From positions 2,170,001 through 2,234,000 of the forward strand of contig JANFAH010000007.1 of the NCBI GenBank assembly GCA_024663395.1: 64,000 nucleotides of DNA. Direction: 5' to 3'. The number at the start of each line of letters is the position of its first letter. Positions within the stretch are counted from its first letter, which is position 1. The position numbers and the translations under genes are program-made. Shown one piece after another: positions 44,301 through 52,899 of the stretch. The notes below the pieces were generated by a model that ran no database searches, was not told the origin of the DNA, and was given only the letters and a program-made list of their open reading frames with translations. Source of the DNA: Pisolithus tinctorius (taxonomy: Eukaryota; Basidiomycota; Agaricomycetes; Boletales; Pisolithaceae).

Positions 44301-45093
44301 GCGCATGAATCAGACCCTCGAGCAGTATCTCCGCACCTACTGTAACTATCAGCAAGACGATTGGTCGGAGTTACTCCCACTAGCGGAGTTTGCTTGTAAT
44401 AATGCGCCGAGTGCTACTACTGGAGTCTCTCCCTTTTTTGCTAATAAGGGGTACCACCCGAACTTGTCAGTTTACTCTGACCGCGACCTCACCTCTCCGA
44501 AGGCCCATAACTATGTTGTGGAGCTTTCTGCCCTGCACGACTTCCTCCGCACTGAGATGGCTGCCGCTCAACTCCGCTATCAAGGTCCGGCTGATGCTAG
44601 ACGCATTCCGCCACCAGAGTTCAAAGTCGGTGACCAGGCTTATGTCAAGGCCAAGTACTTCCGCTCCACCCGCCCTTCGGCTAAACTTGCGGAGAGGAAC
44701 TTGGGCCCCTATGCTATCATAGCTAGGCCTGGTACACATTCCATCACCCTCCGCTTACCTGATGTGATGCGGGCCATCCACCCTGTCTTTCACGTGTCAC
44801 AGTTAGAGCCTGCTACTCCGAACCCCTTCCCTGATCAGCACCAACCTCCACCTCCGCCTGTTGAGGTGGATGGTGACCTTGAGTACGAGATTTCGGAGAT
44901 CCTCAACTCAAAGGTGGATCGCCGCCGCTGTCATTGTCAGTTGCTGTATCTAGTCCGCTGGGCAGGCTATGAGAATACTGAAGACGAGACCTCTTGGGTG
45001 TTGGCAACGGAGTTAGAACATGCCTCCGAGTTGTTGGCTGCTTATCGTGCTCGCTATCCTCATAAACCTGGACCTTACTCGCCTCCGTCGTAG
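41317..45093 (+). CDS. pol: Gypsy-3 pol: protease, RT, RNase H, integrase, chromodomain
   Basis: The frame opens at 41317, overlaps the gag end by 52 nt in the -1 frame, and is open to 45093 (about 1,240 codons from the shift point). Domains: protease with [15 protein letters not shown] (about 41515); RT with [31 protein letters not shown] and YLDD (42670-42681); RNase H with [13 protein letters not shown] and TDHKNLEYF; integrase with the zinc module H..[9 protein letters not shown] (about 43800-43930), [19 protein letters not shown] and [15 protein letters not shown]; GPY-like [11 protein letters not shown]; chromodomain from [15 protein letters not shown] to the end. All catalytic motifs seen are intact. 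No own start codon is needed if it is made by frameshifting. Confidence 0.95.
   Translation, partial: [1258 protein letters not shown]
41358..41364 (+). promoter_or_regulatory. Likely -1 ribosomal frameshift site, Gypsy-3
   Basis: The last gag codons read TCA AAA AAT TAA, giving the slippery heptamer A AAA AAT right before the stop, within the 52-nt gag-pol overlap. The exact start of the heptamer is within one or two bases of the given range. Confidence 0.6.
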
Positions 45094-45137
45094 CTTTGCT
45101 ATGGCCTTCAGGGGTTCAGGCCCTAAGGGGGGGATAC

Positions 45138-45952
45138 TGTCATGACCATGACACCAGCATAAGCCCCTAACACCTACTCCGCCCTCTTCCGACATGTTCC
45201 CGCGCTTCTCCGCCCTCCTCCGACGTGTTCCCGCACTCCTCCGACCCTCCCGACACATCTCCACACCTCTCCGAGGTCCCCCGTCCATGTTCTGACCAAC
45301 TCCGCTCAACTCCGCCCTAAGGTTGGTCACGTGGGCTGTCGGACTTGCAGCCCTGCATTCTAGATAGGGTTCCACCCTCATGTCGGTTTTCTCCATTCTT
45401 CCGCTCCTTCGGTATTTACCCTCTCTTCCTCGTTGTAGTAGTTTCCTTGTCTCAGTTAAGGTCCCCGTCATCCCTACCCTCTATCCCTTGTGTTGGAAGG
45501 ACTCTAACCCACTATACACTTATTGGTTTACATTCCGTACTGCACCGCCCTTGACCTGCATCGTATATAAGGCCACATAGTACTCCGATGTAATCAGTAC
45601 GAATATCGAATAAAGTCCCCACCTTCGACTCCCTCTCAGTCCCCTCCGGAGTTTCGTCTCCACTTCTTCTGAGTCCGCTCCACCTCTGAAATACGAGGGC
45701 TGAGCTTGCGCAAGGGGGCAACGCACTAGCTGAACCCAACGCCCTCTCATCCGACCTCCGACCTCTGACCCCCGGCTCCGACTCCGACCTCAGCCTCCGA
45801 AACTTCCCTTCATACCCCTCCGCTCACTGTTTGTCGAATATCTCGCCACCCAGTGGTCAGATTCGCTTCGGACTTTGACCGCTGTACTCCGCAGCCCAAC
45901 CCGCTCCAACTCCGCCCTAAGAAGGAGCCAGGGGTGTTGTCTGACTTTGACA
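45138..45952 (+). repeat. Gypsy-3 3' LTR
   Basis: 815 bp; nine transitions from the 5' LTR. AATAAA at 45609-45614. Followed by CGATG (45953-45957). Confidence 0.93.
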
Positions 45953-45957
45953 CGATG

Positions 45958-46991
45958 TTGGAAAAGGGGTATGCAGACATTTTAGAAGCAGTCACCAGTG
46001 GTGCCTATCATCACCTTTGTGATCGGCAGGTAGGGGAGTTCCTAGCCCCTATGGCTTCCCGTCTTCTCGAACAGATCAAACCTAAAGAGAAGCCGGTTGC
46101 ACCGGAGATGAAAGCCTCCACCGATCAAGAAGTCATGGGACCCACCATTGGAAATGATTGATAACGTGACAGTTTTTAGGGAGACCAGCAAATGACTGGG
46201 AATGGGACTCTACTCATCGCCCTGGGAGGTCCTCCTACAGAATGCATCATGGGCTGGGTGCGACAAGAACTATTTTAATGCCATCCACTCCGGGTACCTT
46301 CCTTTTTTGTCCATTTTCCCTAGTCACATGTGTCATGTGCCTCATCATGTTGTTTGTCCTCACTGTGGTCGTCCTCGGTCTCAAGGCTCATGCAGCCTTC
46401 GGATCACCAGCAGTGGAGGTATTACCAATACCTACTGATGCTGCATACACCGTCGTCACTCTGACTCGTAGCTGTGCCCACAGCTGATGGACGTATATTT
46501 CATTTATGTCTACTTTCCAATCCGTCCCCCTTTCTGACTTGTTTATATTGCTTAGATATTCCTTTCATAGTTCTGGTGTCTGGCTCCTCGCTGTGCATTG
46601 ATTGTGCAGCCAGTATAGCCCTTGTTTCCTTCGCTACCCCTATCTTTGACACTGTATGACTCCCTTTCTATTACATTGTTTACTGCTGCAGATACTTACC
46701 GCCTGGATGGCATGACTGGTATGGTACTTGTGTCCTGAGTTATTTAAACCCCCATACCGTACTGTGTATCCTCAGTTTTTCAATTACTTGCAACTCAGCT
46801 ATTATCTTTGACTCGTACTCTGTTCCCTCTCTATCGCAATCTCAGAAGAACTCGCCAGTAGGGGTAACCTCTGCCAGTACTTGTCAATAACAAGTGGAGC
46901 CATAGGGGTTATGATAAGTTCAGCCCATAGTTTCCCCTCATGACATTCGTGCCTAGTCCATTTGATGAAGTCACTCATTGTGAGCATAACA
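45958..46991 (+). pseudogene. Gypsy-1 end: ORF3 fragment and truncated 3' LTR
   Basis: ORF3 resumes with EKGYADILEAVTSGAYHHL and runs through GEFLAPMASRLLEQIKPKE; a stop falls at about 46161 and the text is lost after NAIHSGYLP (about 46300). A deletion then joins it to an LTR of the Gypsy-2/-4 type lacking its first bases, ending GAGCATAACA at 46991. In it TATTTAAA (about 46742) precedes the word CAGTTTTTCAATT, the cognate of the R start of Gypsy-2. CpG sites are almost all lost, so this is an old copy. Confidence 0.78.
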
Positions 46992-49900
46992 GGCCTCGGA
47001 ATTTCCCTGTGAAGCTGTGGAGTTCTGTTCTGAGGCTTCAGAATTTCTTTCTGAGGCATCGGAATTCCCCTGCTCCCCCTCAAGCGGCACACCATGTGGT
47101 ATGGACACATCCCAGCACTTGAAAATGACACTTCTTTCAATTCCAATTGCTTGTGTGTCAGGCCAGTAGTGTCATGACCATGACACCAGCATAAGCCCCT
47201 AACACCTACTCTGCCCTCCTCCAACATGTTCCCATGCTTCTCCACCCTCTTCCGACATGTTCCCACGCTTCTCCGCCCTCCTCCGACGTGTTCCCGCGCT
47301 CCTCCGACCCTCCCGACACATCTCCATGCCTCTCCAAGGTCCCCTGTCCATGTTCTGACCAACTCTGCTCAATTCCGCCCTAGGTTTGGTCATGTGGGCT
47401 GTCAGACTTGTGGCCCTGCATTCTAGATAGGGTTCTGCCCTCATGTCAGTTTTCTCCATTCTTCCGCTCTTTCGGTATTTACCCTCTCTTCCTCGTTGTA
47501 GTAGTTTCCTTGTCTCAGTTAAGGTCCCCGTCATCCCTACCCTCTATCCCTTGTGTTGGAAGGACTCTAACCCACTATACACTTATTGGTTTACATTCCA
47601 TACTGCACTGCCCTTGACCTACATCATATATAAGGCCATGTAGTACTCCGAGGTAATCAGTACGAATATTGAATAAAGTCCCCACCTTCAACTCCCTCTC
47701 AGTCCCCTCCGGAGTTTCGTCTCCACTTCCTCTGAGTCTGCTCCACCTCTGAAATACAAGGGCTGAGCTTGTGCAAGGGGGCAGCACACTAGCTGAACCC
47801 AATGCCCTCTCATCCAACCTCCGACCTCTGATCTCCACCTCCGATTCCAACCTCAGCCTCTGAGACTTTCCTTCATACCCCTCCGCTCACTGTTCATCGA
47901 TTATCTCGTCACCCAGTGGTCGGATTTGCTTCGGACTTTGACCACTGTACTCCGCAGCCAAACCCGCTCCAACTCCGCCCTAAGAAGGAGCCAGGGGTGT
48001 TGTCTGACTTTGACAAGTAGATGCAGTGGCCATTGCTCTCAGGATCAAAACCTACCCAGTGTCCATCTTGGGCTTGCATGTCTAGTTTGGAGCCAGAGGT
48101 GTCATGGACCTTGACATGACATCCCCAGACCGGAATTTTTGAGAGGTCAGGTGGTCTTTGGTAGAGCATTTCATAGGGAGTTTTTGTGCCTAGATGGCGA
48201 GTTGACGAGTGGTTTTTGAGCCAGGTTGCATGCATAATGGCCTCCCTCCAGAGGTTCTTGGGTAGGCCACTGGCATGAATCATCGCATGTATGCACTCAA
48301 CAAGTGTTCTGTTGAGTTGTTCTGCAACTCTGTTGTGTTTGGGGGTATCATGGATGGTTATGCATCATTCTGTGCCTTGGGATTTCAGATATTCCGAAAA
48401 TTCTGCACTAAGATATTCTCCTCCATGATCTGAGTGAAGTCACTTGACTTTGGTGTTGAACTGCATGTTCAGCCATGCTTTGTAGGCTTTGTATGACTTG
48501 ATGGTCTCAGCCTTTGTCTTCTGCAAGAATAGGGTGGTATAATGAGTGTGGTCATCTGTAAATGACACATAGTATTGACTATGGCCTGGGGTTTGGACTG
48601 GAGAAGATCCCCAGAGATCTGTGTGGACCTCATCACCTAGATGTTCATGGCAGGGTGGGTCCTGCTCCTTCCCAATGGGCTTCCAAGTCACTTTGGCATA
48701 TTCACATGAATTGCATGCACCCATGGTGGAATGTGCTTTGTCCAGTTTAATTCCACTGATTGTGCCATCCTTCAGCATGTGCCAGATGGCTTCAGGAGCG
48801 ATGTGGCCAAGCCTGATGTGTATCTCCTCCATGGTGAGGGATTCCATAGCCCTAGCTAGGCCTGCAAAGGCATGATGAGCTTGTTTGAGGCAGTAGAGGC
48901 CCTTTTGCATTGGAATTTCAGCTACTTTCTTTTTCCAAGCATCAAAGATTTGACAACACTTGTCATGGAATAATGCTGCATACCCAGTGACATTAAGTTT
49001 GCTGACAGAAACAAGCATGATTCCCATCCTGGGAGCATAGAGCACGTCCTTGAGTCAAATGTGGGTCTGGTTAGTGCCATTTGGGAGTGAGATTGCAAGG
49101 TCACCTTTTCTGATGGCATGAAAGGTGTGGTTGTTGGCTGCAGTGATAGGTTTGGGTATGATTGGCTTGTAATCAAGGAATTTGCTGCAGTAGGAGGACA
49201 TATGATGTGAAGTGCCAGAGTCAAACAGGATGGTCTCTTCTGTGGAATTTAGGTTTTCGCCCGCAAGGAGAACATGGTCACAGTTGTTCGTATATGCATC
49301 TTCTTTGTCATTAACAATGTCCTGGGGGTTCGGAATTTCTTCCTCCACAATTTCTGTAAGCCAGTCATCGTCCTGTGGGTGTGCTAGCCAAACTCCATCA
49401 GGTTCTGAGTCAGTGCTGGTTTGCATGCTCGAGCTGGCTGATGCACTGGCTGCTTTTCTGGTACCTTTCTCCTTCTTTTTCCCTTTTCCCTTGTTCTGGA
49501 ACCACTTGGGTGCTTGCCCAGCTTTTCTGCCACCCTCTTCCCAGCATTGGTCTCTGCTGTGACCTTTCTTTCCACAATTTTCACAAGTGGACTTCTTTCC
49601 ATCCTTTGCTGAGTAAGCTGCATCTTCAGAATTTCCAGAGTTTCCAGAATTGCCTCTCTTCATCTGCATTTGGCACCTATCATATTCATTGGAAATTACT
49701 TTGATGATAAAGTCTGGAGATAGGTCCTTTTGCATGACTAGGGCCGAAGATGTCATAGCTGCAAGGTTGGAGTTGTATGAAGCAGGAAGTGAGCTGAGGA
49801 TGATGGCTGCAAAGTTGTCATCTGTGATTGACTGTCCAAGCACAGCAAGTTGTTCACACAGTGCATGCATCTTGTCGAAGTGAGTGCAGACATCACCTTT

Positions 49901-50370
49901 TTCTGCTCAGCAAGATTCTTGGAGTTTTCTCCAAAGGTCAATTGTGACAATGCAAGAGTGGTTTTGGAAAAGGTCAGTGAGGACACCCCACACACTCTTT
50001 GCAGTCTCTTCCTGCAGGACTCAAAGGAACAGAGATTCCAGGAGCAATACAGCAATCACTTGCTTGATGTATCCATCATCCTTAGCCCATTGCCAAAGTT
50101 TTTCTGGGTATTTGTTAACAAGTTTTTGCTCCATGGCTGTGGGCTTCCAGGACGAGTCTTTCCCTGCTGAGGGGTCCTCTGGTTTCGCATCCAAGCTGGT
50201 CAGGTGTCCAATCAGCCCTTTTGAGCTGACAGCCCATTCAACAAGCCTTGTAGTATAACCAGTTGCTTCCGTCCGCATTTAGGGTTGGGACTTGTAAGGA
50301 ATGATTGTCTTTTGCCATAGTGGGTAGTGTTGCTGTGTATTAACTCTTTTGGAATTAGAGCACGAGAGTG
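46992..50370 (-). pseudogene. gag-pol: Ty1/copia remnant Copia-2: gag, protease, integrase
   Basis: A minus-strand Ty1/copia polyprotein truncated before RT. Gag (about 50280-49560) ends in a CCHC knuckle (CENCGKKGHSRDQC); protease has ETILFDSGTSHHMS (about 49230); integrase has IRLGHIAPEAIWHM, GACNSCEYAK, DLWGSSPVQTPGHSQ and GGEYLSAEFSEYL, and continues beyond a solo LTR (YWPDTQAIGIERSVIF, 47169 down) to 46992, where Gypsy-1 begins. TGA stops at 49052, 48437 and about 48370 stand where Arg is expected, and a further break lies near 49900-50010. RT and RNase H are not in this window. Confidence 0.82.
47170..48015 (+). repeat. Solo LTR of the Gypsy-3 family
   Basis: An 846-bp LTR of the Gypsy-3 type (TGTCATGACC...TTTGACA) without an internal part, flanked by AGTAG (47165-47169, 48016-48020), so it arose by LTR-LTR recombination after a normal insertion into Copia-2. 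It has a small duplication of the TCCGACATGTTCCC segment near 47230-47280 and many TG/CA in place of CG compared with Gypsy-3, so it is older. Confidence 0.92.
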
Positions 50371-50382
50371 GGGCTCATAACC
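50371..50382 (-). promoter_or_regulatory. Copia-2 primer binding site, half-tRNA(iMet) type
   Basis: The plus strand reads GGGCTCATAACC, the same initiator-tRNA-Met anticodon-arm word as in Copia-1, preceded by GAATTAGAGCACGAGAGT. It marks the inner edge of the 5' LTR, which therefore starts near 50383. Confidence 0.68.
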
Positions 50383-50664
50383 TAATGAAGGTATGAGTAT
50401 CTCAGTGTATGAAGTAATCACTTTATTAGTACCTAATGAAGGTATGAGTATCTACACTACATCAGTACTGAGTAAATGAATGTATGCTCACCTCAGTGTA
50501 TGAAGTAATCACTGAGGTGGAAAAGAACAGTGTGGAAAATTTATAGTACTGTAATTAGTAAGCATAGTGACATTGGAATTTAATTCCAAGGGTCAGGGAG
50601 AAATTCTGAGCCCTCTGGGCGAAACTCCAAGATGCTACCATAATTCTGGATCGCATTCTTGACA
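50383..50664 (-). repeat. Probable Copia-2 5' LTR and short unassigned flank
   Basis: The stretch has internal direct repeats: CCTAATGAAGGTATGAGTAT at about 50381 and 50431, and CAGTGTATGAAGTAATCACT at about 50402 and 50493. The outer LTR edge cannot be fixed because the partner LTR is missing; TTGGAATTTAATTCCAA near 50573 may mark it. Nothing else is seen before the minisatellite. Confidence 0.45.
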
Positions 50665-50849
50665 GAAGTGGGGTCAGCTGACCTGTTTGGAGGGTGCACC
50701 CACTGCCTGGAAGTGGGGTTGGCCAACCTGTTTGGAGGATGGACCCAGTGCCTGGAAGTGGGTTCAGCCAACCTGTTTGGAGGGTGCACCCACTGCCTGG
50801 AAGTGGGGTCAGCTGACCTGTTTGGAGGGTAGACCCACTGCCTGGAAGT
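50665..50849 (+). repeat. 45-bp minisatellite, forward arm, left part
   Basis: Four copies start at 50665, 50710, 50755 and 50800, then GAAGT of a fifth. The unit starts GAAGTGGGGTCAGCTGACCT and contains the palindrome TCAGCTGA. Gypsy-4 is inserted at 50849/50850; the array continues at 58907. Confidence 0.88.
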
Positions 50850-51544
50850 TGTTATGCTCGAGACGAGTGACTTCGTCAAACAGACTAGGCATGAATGTCA
50901 CGAGATGGATCTACGGGCCGAACTTATCGTAACCCCTATGGTCAACCTTGTTATCGACGAGAACTGGCAAAGGTTCATTCCACTGGCGAGTTCTTCTGAG
51001 ATCGCGACGGGGAAAGAACAGAGGTTCGAGTCGAAGATGATGGTGATTGCAAGAAATCGAAAAACTGGGGATACACGATATGGTACATCTAGCTATATAC
51101 CCGTCGAGGGTTTGTACCGTACACACATCCACAGTCAATCATAAACAAGTAAACGATGAAATTAGAAACGAGTCAGGTGCTGCGGGGACAGCCATACTGG
51201 CTGCGGACGCAGTCCGCAGCGAGGGGCATCAGCACCGACTCAAAGGAAAGGGACATACGAGCAATATACATGAGTCAGAAAACGGGCGGAGCAGGAAGTA
51301 AACATAAATGAAATATACGTCCATCAGCTGCGGACGCAGCTGCGAGTCAGAGTGACGACGACACACACAGCATCAGTTGGTATTGGAAATACCACCACCG
51401 CCAGTGATCCGAAGGCTACATGAGCCTTGAGACTGAGGACGACCACGGCAAGGACAAACAACGCGACGAGGCACGTGACACACGTGACTTGACGTGTTAG
51501 GGAAACGGATGAAAAAGGAAAGAGACCCCTGAGCGGGCGTAACA
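50850..51544 (-). repeat. Gypsy-4 3' LTR
   Basis: 695 bp. In the minus sense it follows the purine tract AGAGGGGGGGTGA (51545-51557). Confidence 0.93.
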
Positions 51545-51564
51545 TCACCCCCCCTCTAAGGTCC

Positions 51565-52899
51565 TCAGACCCTTGAGGACAAGGTGCAGGCGTTGGCGGA
51601 TAAGTTGCGAAGGGGGTGTCTGGAATGAGTATGGGTGGCGACAGGCGACGGAGACGGTGAAGACAGGGGTTCCTCGCTTGCCTGGGTCCAACATGAACCC
51701 TGGCCATTACAGCAGGACCAATGTCCCAAGTAACGGCACTGGTAGCAAGCATACTTGTAGAGGGGGTGTTCCTCAGGGACCTTAGCTCGTCCTCCGAGAT
51801 AGAAGCGAAGTTGATCCGTAGTGACAGGGACGAAGGGAGTCAGAGGGAGAGGGGTGGCGGCGTGGATGGCATTATGATACTCTTTGTCAAGCCCAGCCCA
51901 GGAAGTGTCAGTTAGAAAATACTCCCACCCAGACTCACTCCTTCCCATCCCCAGTCTTCGCGCTGTCTCTTTAAAGACCGTCGCGTTGTCCAAAAACTCC
52001 AGAGGCGGGTCCCACCGGACCTCCTTATCAGCATCAGGTTTCATTTCGGGGATCACTGGTATTTCTTTAGGTTTGATCCGCTCTAGAAGACGAGAAGCAG
52101 TAGGGGCAAGGAACTCCCCAATCTGCCAATCGTGAAGGTGATGGTAGGCGCCACCAGTAACGGCTTCTAAAACGTCCGCATACCCCTTTTCGAGAATAGA
52201 AGTCATAATAACTTCGGCGAGAGGGGCGGTACCGGAAAGTTGGCGGACCCTGATATGGTTTGTAGCACGTCCGATTATGTCTGCTGCTCTGTAGATTTCA
52301 GACAGCACCCCAAAATACTCAACCTGTTCTGGTGTGCACCCGTCAATGTCGTCCCCTTTGTTGAAGATGTCAAGTGCCCTAGTAACGTCCAAGTAGTCAC
52401 TTGCTGAGATTGGTAGTCGCGGCTCGTCATCCCTGGCAAGGGCGACTGAGGCAAGGAGGTCGAGCGCTGCGTTTCTGGATGACACTGGACTGGTGGGGCA
52501 AATGTGGGGAGGGACAGGAGCATTGGCGGGACCTGGGGTGGCTGTTCTATGATTGGCGTCATGGTGAGGCTTCTCCTTATCCTTTCCCTTTCCCTTTTGG
52601 TTACTGTCTCCTTCGAGAGGGACTCTGGCCTTGGGGAGCGGGACTCTACGAACCAAGAAGCCTTGTTGTGGATGCAGTCTGAGAGGGCAGGCGACAGGGG
52701 TCGGTACCTCCCACTGGGATATGGGGGACGAGGTGACCAACTCAGGAAAGCCGGAGGTGGTGGACAGGGGAGGGGAGTGGCGATAGCAGGTGATGGGGGG
52801 AACGAGCAGCTCGTTCCTGTCGGTTGCGGGGTCATAAAGGGATTCTCCTGCGAGGTCGGCATAGTCGTTTTCAGTGTTTACGGAGTGGGGGGAATCCAT
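51565..52899 (-). CDS. Gypsy-4 ORF3: intact extra reading frame after pol, 444 aa
   Basis: The ATG (52899) follows the pol TAA (52902-52900) with no gap and in the same frame (TAAATG); Gypsy-2 has TAATG. The N-terminal 130 residues are Pro/Ser-rich with a Lys/Glu run (KGKGKDKEKPHHD), the middle is predicted helical (SASDYLDVTRALDIF; EYFGVLSEIYRAAD; SILEKGYADVLEAVTGGAY; GEFLAPTASRLLERIK), followed by RWDPPLEFLDNATVFKETA and a Cys/His cluster (CYQCRYLGHWSCC, about residues 398-410) that resembles but does not equal a CCHC knuckle. It has no signal peptide or membrane helix, so it is not a classical envelope. Its presence in three copies (Gypsy-1, -2, -4) shows it is a stable part of the lineage. 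A gag-like or nucleic-acid-binding role is possible; function unknown. Confidence 0.8.
   Translation of the reverse strand: MDSPHSVNTENDYADLAGESLYDPATDRNELLVPPITCYRHSPPLSTTSGFPELVTSSPISQWEVPTPVACPLRLHPQQGFLVRRVPLPKARVPLEGDSNQKGKGKDKEKPHHDANHRTATPGPANAPVPPHICPTSPVSSRNAALDLLASVALARDDEPRLPISASDYLDVTRALDIFNKGDDIDGCTPEQVEYFGVLSEIYRAADIIGRATNHIRVRQLSGTAPLAEVIMTSILEKGYADVLEAVTGGAYHHLHDWQIGEFLAPTASRLLERIKPKEIPVIPEMKPDADKEVRWDPPLEFLDNATVFKETARRLGMGRSESGWEYFLTDTSWAGLDKEYHNAIHAATPLPLTPFVPVTTDQLRFYLGGRAKVPEEHPLYKYACYQCRYLGHWSCCNGQGSCWTQASEEPLSSPSPSPVATHTHSRHPLRNLSANACTLSSRV

Larger units (their letters stand above)
39209..45952 (+). mobile_element. Gypsy-3: full-length chromovirus-like Ty3/gypsy element, plus orientation
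   Basis: 6,744 bp with 815-bp LTRs (39209-40023 and 45138-45952; TGTCATGACC...TTTGACA) and the target duplication CGATG (39204-39208, 45953-45957). The LTRs differ at nine positions, all transitions, seven at CpG. Gene order gag-pol with a C-terminal chromodomain; no ORF3. Gag has one TGA, pol is open. A purine tract AAGGGGGGGATAC (45125-45137) precedes the 3' LTR. It is the least damaged autonomous element in the window and could be nearly functional. Confidence 0.96.

Noticed and set aside
46242..46487. Hydrophobic 80-aa frame (CVMCLIMLFVLTVVVL), possible small membrane protein
   Set aside because: It lies in the LTR of the Gypsy-1/-2/-4 lineage and recurs in every LTR copy; it is a by-product of LTR sequence, broken at different points in each copy.
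46992..50370. Copia-2 as target of Gypsy-1 with a matching half at 7.5-8.5 kb
   Set aside because: No copia RT or RNase H could be recognised left of 8512 and the Gypsy-1 5' LTR is missing, so no target duplication can be tested.
50580..50879. Repeat peptide RQWVHPPNRSADPTS as a possible repeat protein
   Set aside because: It is the translation of the 45-bp minisatellite; the period is a multiple of three, which keeps frames open by chance.
51565..52899. ORF3 as a retroviral envelope gene
   Set aside because: It has the position of env but no signal peptide, transmembrane helix or furin-like site, and has a Cys/His cluster instead.
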